64,000 nt of DNA from Diploptera punctata. Lineage: Eukaryota; Arthropoda; Insecta; Blattodea; Blaberidae. Both the position numbers and the translations under genes were made by a program. Each line of letters opens with the position of its first letter. The stretch's first letter is position 1. The notes beneath the pieces are model-generated. The model saw only the letters and a program-made list of their open reading frames with translations. It was not told the origin of the DNA and searched no databases. Positions 55,694 through 64,000 of the stretch are shown piece by piece. The stretch lies in assembly GCA_030220185.1 (NCBI GenBank), contig JASPKZ010007546.1:477001-541000 (forward strand). The letters run 5' to 3'.

Positions 55694-56229
55694 TGTCACC
55701 TGTTGACCAGATTTATTCGTCTACTTTCTTTCGGCGTAAATTAAAACACAGGTTTGTTTAAAATCTCACAAAATACTTTATTTCCTTCCACAAATTATCA
55801 GTAAACCTTTAATCACAATTTTCACTTACAATTAATCTTCCCTCAATATTTATCTTACAATTATTTTTACAGTCATTGATGAATCTGTTCGCCACAATTT
55901 CTAGTAGTCTATAAAACACAAGACGCTGCTATCGCCGTTAAACAGAGACTGACTGGCCTTCTGCTTTCGCTCCATTTATATATGCGCAAGGGACTTTCCA
56001 GACTTAGGTTCGAGATACTTTGAACCGTAGAAGCCTCTGGCCACGGATCTTTCCCGAAAGGGGAGGGAGATGTTAGTAGGACTATCTGGACTAACAGCCC
56101 AGGAATATCGGTGGTTTGCGCAGGCCTTTTGACTAGCGATTGGCGACTCACAAATCTATTCTGACCAATGCGAGACCACCACTCTCGCCCAGCTCGCGGA
56201 GTTCAAACATCGATATATGACGCCTAACA
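55694..56229 (-). mobile_element. Solo LTR (Gypsy-like)
   Basis: On the minus strand the 536-bp unit begins TGTTAGGCGTCATATATCGA and ends ACAGGTGACA, so it has TG...CA ends. It is flanked by ATAT on both sides (55690-55693, 56230-56233). A TATA box (TATATAAATGG, near 55975-55985) is followed by a CAGTCAGTCTCTG initiator-like segment and, about 200 bp on, AATAAAG (55776-55782), the U3-R-U5 order. There is no internal region, so it arose by recombination between two LTRs. A 4-bp TSD fits Ty3/Gypsy. Confidence 0.78.
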
Positions 56230-56233
56230 ATAT

Positions 56234-56772
56234 TTAAATAATTCATTTAATTGCGTATTTAAATATATCTGTGATTAGTTTGCTTAGCTCTGGATTGGAT
56301 AAACTATTTCATTGTATAAATTGGATCCTAAATATCTACTATGTTTAGATCCAGCAATTGTGTTGAATTTAGGTACAAATTGCAAAACAAAAAATAGTAT
56401 TTTGTCTGGTACTGTGAAAACTTGGATTATTCTCTTTAAATTCGCTTTCATTTTTATGCAAATAAAGTAAGGAATATATGTTTAAAATTGTGTTGAATAT
56501 TTGGCACTTAAAATTCAAGGCAAATTAATTTTATAGGGTAATCTAAAGATTTGTTCTAGCAAATTTTATAATTCGTTTTTCAAATAACATTAGAGGAGAA
56601 AGGATAGAAATATTTTCAGCTCTAATTTGATTATCCTTTACATTTAAATCTACTGATGAGGAATATATTATAATGAACAATATTTATCTAATATATTTAT
56701 TATATTTGACAACCAACAAAATAATTGTATCTCACAAGTTAAATTATTTTCATTACATTATTTATTATGTAT
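56234..56772. other. Unassigned AT-rich interval
   Basis: No gene or shared repeat recognised. Confidence 0.4.
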
Positions 56773-57085
56773 CGACCGATGTGGTCTCGAGGTAGCGTGC
56801 CGCCTTGTCACCCAACGAACCCGAGTTCGATCCCCAATCGGGACAAGTTTCTTGGGTGATGACTTCTTTTCGGGGTGTTTCCTCACCTGTAAGGCAAATG
56901 TTAGGAAACTTTAAGGCCCAGAGGGTCCCCGAACATCACCTGGCCATCATTATAATCATTAACATATACATTAAGTTTAGGATTAAGGCTTCTCCTGGTT
57001 CATCATTACCATCATCGGGGCAGCGTAACTCCGCCTTCCAGGCGCCCCAAACTCAAAAGTGGGTTACAATAACGCTGTGCTAGGT
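56773..57085 (+). mobile_element. tRNA-derived SINE (family 2), tail subtype 2
   Basis: CGACCGATGTGGTCTCGAGG head, AGTTCGATCCCCAATCGGGA box B, and a tail with CATCATCGGGGCAGCGTAAC and AAGTGGGTTACAATAACGC, as in the copies at 50335 and 52446. Confidence 0.82.
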
Positions 57086-57139
57086 GAGAATCCTATAATA
57101 TCGAAATTACATTATTGATCATAATGTTATATGTAATAT

Positions 57140-57150
57140 ATAAAAATGAA
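57140..57150 (+). repeat. TSD of the RTE-like LINE, left
   Basis: ATAAAAATGAA, identical to 60415-60425. Confidence 0.95.
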
Positions 57151-57281
57151 CCCCCCCAGGAGCTATCACCTTGACGTGGTGGGGGGGCTTAGTACCCGAT
57201 GAACCAGACGACTCTACTGGGGAAGATTGACTTAGGTTAATCTTGCTGGTGGGTAGAGGCGAGGGGAACTAAGTATAGCTC
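57151..57281 (+). ncRNA. HDV-like self-cleaving ribozyme candidate at the LINE 5' end
   Basis: P1: CCCCCCC 57151-57157 with GGGGGGG 57181-57187 (7 bp). P2: GAGCTAT 57160-57166 with ATAGCTC 57275-57281 (7 bp). P3: ACC 57168-57170 with GGT 57178-57180 (3 bp) and a 7-base loop. P4-like stem: CTCTAC 57212-57217 with GTAGAG 57253-57258, plus AAGATT/AATCTT within. CTAAG at 57269-57273 sits just before P2', where HDV has its catalytic C. The predicted cleavage point is exactly the element's first base. Caution: the first base is C, not the usual G, and the P1-P4 joint is long. Confidence 0.6.
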
Positions 57282-57425
57282 ACAACGAAGGAATGGCGTC
57301 TGTATCCATATTGGGCGGCCACATCTTCGTCAAGTCAAGTCTTCAACGGTCAACAGGGCGACAAGGAATAGCACAGCTAAACTTGTAGGGCTTGAAGAGC
57401 GGAAGAAGCAGCCCTCTCTTGGGGG

Positions 57426-58335
57426 GTGGATACCCAGAGGAGCATGTTTGGAGGCTCAGAGGAAGCAGCCCTTCCACCATCCTTGTCCTGCGAAGCGCTC
57501 GTAACGCTTCCAGGAGACATTTATCTTACTGAGAAGCTTCATGGAAATCAGCCGGATTGTCATAAAAGGAACCGACCCAAGCAAGATAAAAGGATACGAT
57601 TTGGAATAAAGGACATTTTGAAATTAGGAAATTGGAACGTAAGGGGAATAAATACAAAAGAAGAAGAATTAGAAAGAGAATTAAAGAAAAAGAAATAAAT
57701 ATAGCAACAATAACAGAAACAAAAAAGAAACTAAAAGGAACAAAGGACTTACAACACTATACTATGTTGTATAGCGGAGTAGAAACAGACAACAAGAGCG
57801 CAGTGTGGAGTAGCAATTTTAATAGATGAAAAATGGAAGAACAAATTGAATAGCTATGAGTTTATAAATGAAAGAATCCTGATAGCCAGATTTAAAATTG
57901 AAAGAGGATATATGATGATAATTGCTGTGTATGCCCCAGAGGAAGGCAAGAAAGAAGAAACAAAAACATTTTATAAAAACATTACAAACATTAGTTGATA
58001 AATATACAAAAGATCATCATTTAATAATAAGTGGAGACTTAAATGCCAGAGTAGGCAATGTCCCTATACCTAATGTAATAGGAAATAATGGAGAAATAAC
58101 AATAAATGAAAATGGACAGGATTTGAGACAGTTTTCAGCCTATAATCAATTAAAAATAATGAATACCTATTTCCGAAAAAAGGACATACATAAATATACA
58201 AGAAGTGGATATAACTCAAGATCAATAATTGACTATTTAATCGTAAACAACAAGCTAGGAGCCTTGGTAAAAGATGTGAGAGTACATAGAGGCAGCGATA
58301 TATACTCTGATCACTATCTCGTGATAAGCAAATAA
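57426..58335 (+). pseudogene. LINE N-terminus and AP-like endonuclease domain
   Basis: An N-terminal segment starts MDTQRSMFGGSEEAA (57426). The endonuclease begins LKLGNWNVRGIN (57610), then ATITETKKKLKG with the catalytic Glu (57690), then MMIIAVYAPEE (57915), SGDLNARVGN with the metal-binding Asp/Asn (58035), IIDYLIVN (58225) and SDHYLVISK with the catalytic Asp-His pair (58305). At least three frameshifts (near 57690, 57830 and 57980) separate these parts. The domain would nick target DNA to prime reverse transcription. Confidence 0.85.
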
Positions 58336-59060
58336 ACATAATAGCTAAATGGCGGAAAAATAACATAAAGAACAAAAGAAACCAAGAAGAAGTATATAAA
58401 ATATATTTATTACAAGATCAAAGTATTAGACAACATTATGAAAGCAGAATGAATAAATATATATCAGAGATAGCGACGTCAGAAGATATAAATATTGAAT
58501 GGGAAAATATATCAAATATAATACATAAACAGCAAATGAGATATTAGGAAAGAAAAATAGAATAAGGAATAGGAAGGGCTTGAGAACTTGGAATGCGAAT
58601 ATACAAAATGCAGTGAATGAAAAACAAAAAGCATATCATACATACTTACGACTGAAAACAGAAGAATCTTATGAAGAATATAAAATGAAAAGGAGAATTG
58701 CTAAAAGCATTATAAGAAAATCCCATCAGGAGTCATGGGATAAATTTATAAGCTCAGTAGAACATGATATGTATGGAAGACAAGAAATAGGTTATAAATT
58801 AGTGAAACATCTAAATCAGACTGAGAAAGATTCTGCCAGATTGAATATAATCCCAGAACAAGAATGCGATCCAGCATTATAAAAACTAACTTTGGAAAAA
58901 GGATGAAATTGAAGGAAAAGATAACAATGCGGAAGAAATAAAAGTGGAAAATATTGATTTCTAGTAAGACTAACTGAATTAGAAATGGCTTTGAAAACCA
59001 CTAAGAATAGTAAAGATCAACCAGGATTAGATAATATAAATATGGAATTAATCAAATATA
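58336..59060 (+). pseudogene. LINE linker between endonuclease and RT
   Basis: A lysine-rich, helical-looking stretch (58580-58882; MRTWNANIQNAVNEKQKAYH, then RIAKSIIRKSHQESWDKFIS) of the type that joins EN and RT in RTE-like proteins. Stops occur near 58335 and 58880. Confidence 0.75.
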
Positions 59061-60366
59061 GTGGGAATATTGTGTAAACTACGAATACTTCATCTAATTA
59101 ATATATGTTGGCAGACCTATGGGATTCCAACCACTTGGAAAACAGCAATTGTCAAGAATATATTCAAAAGAGGAGACCAGAGAAATTGCGATAATTACAG
59201 AGGGATTATCTTAATGAATACTGGCTACAAAATATATACGAAAATAATAAATAATAGACTGAGAAACATAACAGAAGTAATAATAAGTGAAAATCAAAGT
59301 GGATTCAGAAAGGGAAGGTCATGTATAGACAATGTCTTTACACTGAAACAACTCATAGAAAAGAGAAGAGAACATAACTTAGAAACTCACATAGGATTTA
59401 TAGATTTGGATAAGGCCTTCGATCGAGTAAACAGACAAAAATTATGGGAAATATTACGAATGAAAGGATACCCGCTGTGCCTTGTAGAAACAATAAAGAC
59501 ATTATATGAAGACACAAATATAATTATAGATACCGGATTCAAAAGAACAGATGCAATCAAAACAAATACTGGATTACACGACAAGGATGTAGTTTATCAC
59601 CCACTTTGTTTAATATATATATAGACGATATTTTAATAAATGGAAAGTTTTAGTAAATCCAGGAATAAGAATGGATAATAAAATGTGCATAAATAATCTT
59701 TTATTTGCTGACGATGTAATCATAATACAGAAAAATGAAGACGACTTACAGAAATCAATGCATGCATTAAATGAAATATGTAAATTATACGATCTAAAAA
59801 TTTCTGTAAGGAAAACGAAGACCATGGCTTTTAGAGGAAGAGATCCAGTGAGAACCAAAATTATTTTAGAAAATCAAAGTATAGAACAGGTGTCTAGTTT
59901 CAAATATTTGGGCTGTGATGTTGGCTACAATGTGGAAAGAGATATTGACTCCAAAATAAATAAATTTCAGACGGTGTGTGGAACAATACAGAGAACATTC
60001 AAAAATAAAATTAGAAAAGAAACCAAGATAAAAATGTATAATGTTATGGCGGTTCCCACAATATTGTATGGATGTGAAACTTGGGCTCCAGTGAAAAGAC
60101 AGAAGGATAGAATACAGACGGCAGAGATGCGGTTCCTAAGACAAGTAAAAGGATGTACAAGACTTGATAGAATAAGAAATGAGGATATAAGAGAAGAATT
60201 GAAAGTACAGCCTTTGTTGGATAAAGTCACGAATTACAGACAGAAATGGATTGATCACATGGATGGAATGAGCAAGGAGAGATATCCATTGTTAGCCAGA
60301 AATTATCAAGCAAGAGGAAGGCGTGATGTTGGAAGACCTAGAAGACGTTGGGCTGATGCAATATGA
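59061..60366 (+). pseudogene. LINE reverse transcriptase domain
   Basis: Blocks in order: TTWKTAIVKNIFKRGDQ, NYRGIILMNTGYKIYTK, ENQSGFRKGRSCIDNVFTL, FIDLDKAFDRVNRQKLW (motif A), a GL-RQG region broken by two extra bases near 59576, NLLFADDVIII (motif C, FADD rather than YADD; near 59696-59725), FKYLGCD, ILYGCETW and a C-terminal GRRDVGRPRRRWADAI ending in a stop at 60366. Only a few indels separate it from an open frame, so decay is recent. Confidence 0.9.
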
Positions 60367-60397
60367 AGTCGGAACGGCAATTGCCTAATCCTTGGAG

Positions 60398-60425
60398 TGA
60401 TGATGATGATGATGATAAAAATGAA
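60398..60425 (+). repeat. (TGA)n tail and right TSD
   Basis: About five TGA units end the LINE at 60414; ATAAAAATGAA (60415-60425) is the right TSD. Confidence 0.9.
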
Positions 60426-60759
60426 TGTATGTGTGTTTGTTTGTTTGTTTGTTCGTACATTATTCGCGGCCATACCGTTTATCCGATTGTGATGGGGCAT
60501 TTTGCAAAATGTTCAGGAGATTCCCGGAATGAACATTGGCTATAAGAGAGTTGTGATACTCAACTCCTACACCCTTAAAAATCGCCCTCTGTAGTGGAAA
60601 ACGTGAAAAAAGTAGCTCTTTGGACGCCTAAATGGCTTACTCTGCCTAAACCATAACAAATACAAAAATTAATGTACGCAGAATTGAATATCTCAAAAAG
60701 CTCTACAAAAACGTCCTCGGCAGCATATCTCTTACGGATAACTCACAATAACCATTTTT

Positions 60760-61310
60760 GTCTTTCATTTATGCCAAGAAGATCGTAGATTTCTGTTAAA
60801 GCATAGCAACATATGGCGAGTATTCTTTTACGGATAACTCACAATAACGAATTTTGTCGTTTAGCTCATTTATGCCAAGAAGATCGAGGTAAGTAGATTC
60901 CCGGGCAACACCGAGTAATCAGCACGGGGAATCTTAAAATAATTACGATGTACATTTATAATTATTTTTCATTTCACTTATTCAACTAATCATAAGAAGC
61001 ACATTAACTTTCGTGTTTCAGCTCATTTATGCCAAGAAGATCGGGATGAGTAGATTCCCGGACAACGTCGGGTAAACAGCACGGGGTATTTAGAAACAAT
61101 TACAATATAAAAATATTTCCTCCTACTTATTTAACTAAACATAAAACACATTAAGTTTCGTATTTCAGCTCATTCAGGCCTATGTCAAGAAGATCGGGAT
61201 AAGTAGATTCCCGGGAAACACCGGGTAATCCACACGGGGTATCTAAAAATATAAATTTATAATTATTTTTCCCTTTTCTTATTCAATTAAATAAAAAAGA
61301 ATATTAATTT
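60760..61310 (+). repeat. Tandem repeats of about 155 bp inside Helitron copy 2
   Basis: The landmark GTAGATTCCCGG recurs at about 60894, 61051 and 61204 (spacing about 155 bp), together with GCCAAGAAGATCG and CACGGGGTAT. Copy 1 at 7714-8330 has a single unit. Confidence 0.8.
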
Positions 61311-61353
61311 TCACTTTTTTAGGCGTAGCAGTGCACGCTGGGTTTTAGCTAGT

Positions 61354-62050
61354 ATACTATAAAATAAAAAAAGGAATGGAACAACTGTAAATTCTTCTGA
61401 ATATATTTATTCTTAACGAATTCAATTAAACTTCTATAAATATGTTCCACATTGTTTATCAGTAACGAAAGATTTTATTGAATCGTATAGTAGAAAAGTG
61501 GTGATCTGTCACATGTTCTAGGAACTCTCTAGTATGTAGGTGTTAGATAGGAATTTTACAGCACGTACAATGACACGATGGTACAAGAGACATAATACAT
61601 GTCTGACATATCAACATCAAATTACCGCGTAATAATATACCTGAGCCCATGGATTCCAGGTATCGAAACATTCATCTAACTTCCCTGAACAACTTCTGAA
61701 AATTTGTTGGCAGATTTAGTTTTTTATCCTGTGTAAAAATAAAATATACGCTTTACTGCGTCCCCCCGTTATGTTATCTGTTTCATGTAACACAGAACGT
61801 AAATTATTTTTTCTGACTGTTAAATATAACACGTTTTCTATAATTATCCGTCGGGTGATGATTATTCAATGCTCACACACCAGGCTATAACAGTTATATC
61901 TGTCATGCATAACAATTAGCCTATCCCTAAGTTAAATATAAACTAATTAATGACAGAGGTTTATGTAATTATGGCGAACATTCATTCAACTATTTGATTA
62001 TGAAACTCTACACAGTACTGTACAAATACATAATTAATAGTTTTGCCACG
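61354..62050. other. Unassigned interval
   Basis: No gene or shared repeat recognised. Confidence 0.4.
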
Positions 62051-62062
62051 TGGATGGGAGAG

Positions 62063-62193
62063 TGTATAGTTGAAATATGTAGATTCGACAAAACTTAGCT
62101 GTTAGATTTAAGTGTAAGTAATCAGGAATGAAATGAAAGTAGTTTACCTTAACTGTTGATTTTATAAAAAATAAAATAAAATCTCAATCTTGC

Positions 62194-62277
<84 letters not shown>

Positions 62278-62411
62278 CATTGTATAGTTGAAATATGTAG
62301 ATTCGACAAAACTTACCTGTTAGAGTTAAGTGTAAGTAATCAGGAATGAAATGAAAGTAGTTTCCCTTAACGGTTGATTTTATAAAAAATAAAATAAAAT
62401 CTTAATCTTGC

Positions 62412-62456
<45 letters not shown>

Positions 62457-62460
62457 CATT
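62063..62460. repeat. Tandem duplication of about 218 bp, each unit with (AAT)n
   Basis: TGTATAGTTGAAATATGTAG occurs at 62063 and 62281. Each unit runs through AAAATAAAATAAAATCT to an (AAT)n tract (62198-62275, about 26 units; 62413-62453, about 14 units) ending AATGCATT. The copies differ at several bases. Confidence 0.9.
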
Positions 62461-62765
62461 ATTTTAGCTGACAGAGTAAAGGTCATAAGGCCTTCTCTTC
62501 CACTCAACTAGCGAATAGTAGAATTATACAAAAAAATTACGTACTTATTACAATTTTAAGATATTATTAAAATACAGACAAAACAAAATACAATGGTGAT
62601 GTGATCTATACTAGTTAATACTAACAAAAACATGGAATATAATAAAATTAAAATAATATGAAATAAAGTAAGTAGCTTCCTAGATGATTATTAATGAGTG
62701 CTGGTTAGTGCAGAAAGTATTGGTACACTTAAAAATAACACAGACAGAAATAAATAATTCCATTA
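62461..62765. other. Unassigned interval
   Basis: Nothing recognised. Confidence 0.4.
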
Positions 62766-62778
62766 TTTCTTCACTACA

Positions 62779-62973
62779 CTTACTTACTTACTTACTCACT
62801 GGCACTATCGAACCCGCAGGTTCATGGCCGCGCGGACATAAGCTCTCCATACATCCCTATCCTGAGCTAATGCTTTCCAATCATTCCCTGTATAATCTAC
62901 TTCCCTCAAATCATAGTTAATGTTGTTCTCCCACCTCATTCTTGGTCTACCAACTGGGCGTTTTCCCTCTGGC
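62779..62973 (-). mobile_element. LINE A, very short 5'-truncated copy with a 13-bp TSD
   Basis: TTTCTTCACTACA flanks both sides (62766-62778, 62974-62986). The insert holds only the last 195 bp of LINE A plus an (AAGT)n tail. It closely matches the copies at 26029 and 36677, indicating recent activity of this family. Confidence 0.92.
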
Positions 62974-63250
62974 TTTCTTCACTACATACAAAAACAAAAA
63001 TATACACCTTTAAATTGAACTCTATGACGTTAAATATACGCAGTTTCCTCTGTTTTAACATGACAATTAACTAGTAAAATAATGATTTGCACATGAACAA
63101 CAAAAAGTATTGGTACTGTATTAAGTTTTGGTCAACAGAATGTTCACATGAAGTCGAGTGGGGGTGGGTCTGGTAGTGTTGTTATTCACTCTAGCCTTGA
63201 GTACTTTGCCGTGTAGTTGTGTGTTTTTTCTGGCTGCAGATTAAGCTGGA

Positions 63251-63783
63251 ATGGGGCGCTAAGATAGAAATACTACAGTAGAAGAAAGGGAATTGATTAT
63301 TGGTTTGCATAATCAGTATAAATCGCTAAATGGAATTAGTGAAATAATTGGAAGGCCAAGACCAAACATTCAGCATATAATTGATAGAGTTGGCGAACGA
63401 AAATCTTTCGAAATAGCCACAGATCAGGACGTCCTAGAAAACTGTATGTTAATGTTGAAAAAGCATTAATGAGAAAAGTAAAGCAAAAACCTAAAAGTAG
63501 TGCACCTAAATTAGCAGCTAGTATCAAGAATGACTTTAATATTTGTATTTCTGCTAGCAATGTTCGTAACAGTCTATGAGCTAACGAACTGCATAGGAAA
63601 ACAGCCCGTAGAAAATGCTTACTAAGTGAAGAAAACTGAAAGAAAAATGTTAACTTCGCTAAAATACACATAAACAACCCCAAAGAATTTTGTAAAAAAA
63701 GTAATTTATACTGACTAGCCTAAAATCAACATTTCCCGTTCAGATGGAAGATGAAAAGGCTGGAGTAATTAAAATACAGAGCT
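63251..63783 (+). pseudogene. Tc1-like transposase relic, DNA-binding half
   Basis: From ATG at 63251 the frames give TTVEERELIIGLHNQYKSL, EIIGRPRPNIQHIIDRVGER (helix-turn-helix and GRPR), then HRSGRPRKL and KPKSSAPKLAASIKNDF, ending in an NPKEFCKK region and a K-x-N-I-S-R-S-D-G-R-like segment just before a SINE. This is the paired-like DNA-binding half and the start of the catalytic core of a Tc1/mariner transposase. Several stops are present. The remainder would lie beyond the window, past the SINE. It differs in region from the relic at 29560. Confidence 0.8.
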
Positions 63784-64000
63784 CCGATTGAGGGTTTTTC
63801 CACTTTTCAGCGGTTGCCCTTTTACCAGCCGGCTGCTGGCCCTTCACATCCACATGTGTCAATCACAAAGGTAGATGATCAACAGCCAGTGTAGGGGTGA
63901 CATGTGGTTAGCATGTCGAGTCCCCCAGCCGTTATAGCTGGTTCCTCAACCTGGAGCCGCTACTTATTGTAGCTACCCAATTGCCTCACGATGCTGGGTG
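63784..64000 (-). mobile_element. tRNA-derived SINE (family 1), partial at window edge
   Basis: Reverse complement of the body of the copy at 1597-1955, from its 3' end (CCGATTGAGGGT) to CACCCAGCATCGTGAGG. The tRNA-like head is beyond the window. It interrupts the Tc1 relic, so it is younger. Confidence 0.88.

Larger units (their letters stand above)
57151..60414 (+). mobile_element. Full-length RTE-like non-LTR retrotransposon (3264 bp)
   Basis: An exact 11-bp TSD delimits the insertion. From 5' to 3': a ribozyme-like leader (57151-57281), an untranslated or N-terminal region, an AP-type endonuclease, a linker, a reverse transcriptase with FADD, a C-terminal basic block and a (TGA)n tail (60398-60414). 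One EN-RT gene, a total length near 3.2-3.3 kb, a very short 3' untranslated region and a simple-repeat tail are known features of the RTE clade. Several small indels break the frame, so this copy is inactive but young. It inserted into a Helitron. Families at 508, 42205 and 45655 are its truncated relatives. Confidence 0.9.
57132..61352 (+). mobile_element. Helitron copy 2, split by the RTE-like LINE
   Basis: The 5' end (57132-57150, TGTAATATATAAAAATGAA) corresponds to TCTAATATATAAAACCGAA of copy 1, with TC mutated to TG. After the LINE it resumes at 60426 with TGTATGTGTGTTTG and CGCGGCCATACCGTTTATCC, and ends GGGTTTTAGCTAG at 61352, next to T. A flanking A lies at 57131. Its internal part is longer than copy 1 because of a three-unit tandem repeat. 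Confidence 0.82.

Overview
This window reads as intergenic or intronic DNA from a large, AT-rich, repeat-dense animal genome. An insect is most likely, and a cockroach-like or other polyneopteran insect fits best. I infer that from the style of the tRNA-derived SINEs, the many short 5'-truncated LINE copies and the Tc1/mariner and Penelope-like debris; no database search was possible. There are no bacterial operons, ribosome binding sites or intact host genes. Almost every longer open frame is a piece of a mobile element, and the serial open frames at 10.2-17.6 kb come from a satellite. The only hint of host coding or promoter DNA is a small CpG-dense block ending in a strong splice-donor-like site near 24.96 kb.

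Layout: 1-8.7 kb holds LINE fragments, a complete tRNA-derived SINE, a 289-bp dimeric (higher-order) satellite, an unassigned dispersed repeat and a compact Helitron. 8.76-17.61 kb may be one very large element with terminal inverted repeats; it carries a decayed tyrosine-recombinase-like fragment, a 5'-truncated LINE with target-site duplications (TSDs) and about 7.3 kb of a 64-bp satellite. 18.4-22.9 kb is a LINE (family D) with three other elements nested in it, one being a TA-flanked mariner-like element. 23-30 kb holds SINEs, microsatellites and many copies of one LINE family (A). 29.6-33.2 kb holds a Tc1 relic, a palindromic element carrying an intron-bearing tRNA-Tyr-like sequence, and a Penelope-like fragment inside LINE A. 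33.5-48 kb holds further LINEs, SINEs, two long palindromes, a second palindrome/tRNA composite and a MITE. 49.4-53.6 kb is a near-identical 2.1-kb tandem duplication. 53.8-56.2 kb holds a third palindrome/tRNA composite inside a tandem array, then a solo LTR. 57.1-61.35 kb is a Helitron split by a full-length 3.26-kb RTE-like LINE. The last 3 kb holds AAT repeats, one more LINE A copy and a Tc1 transposase relic cut by a SINE.

The strongest single observation is the RTE-like LINE at 57151-60414. It has an exact 11-bp TSD, and its first base coincides with the first base of a nested double-pseudoknot resembling an HDV-like self-cleaving ribozyme. Many nested insertions can be ordered in time from their TSDs.
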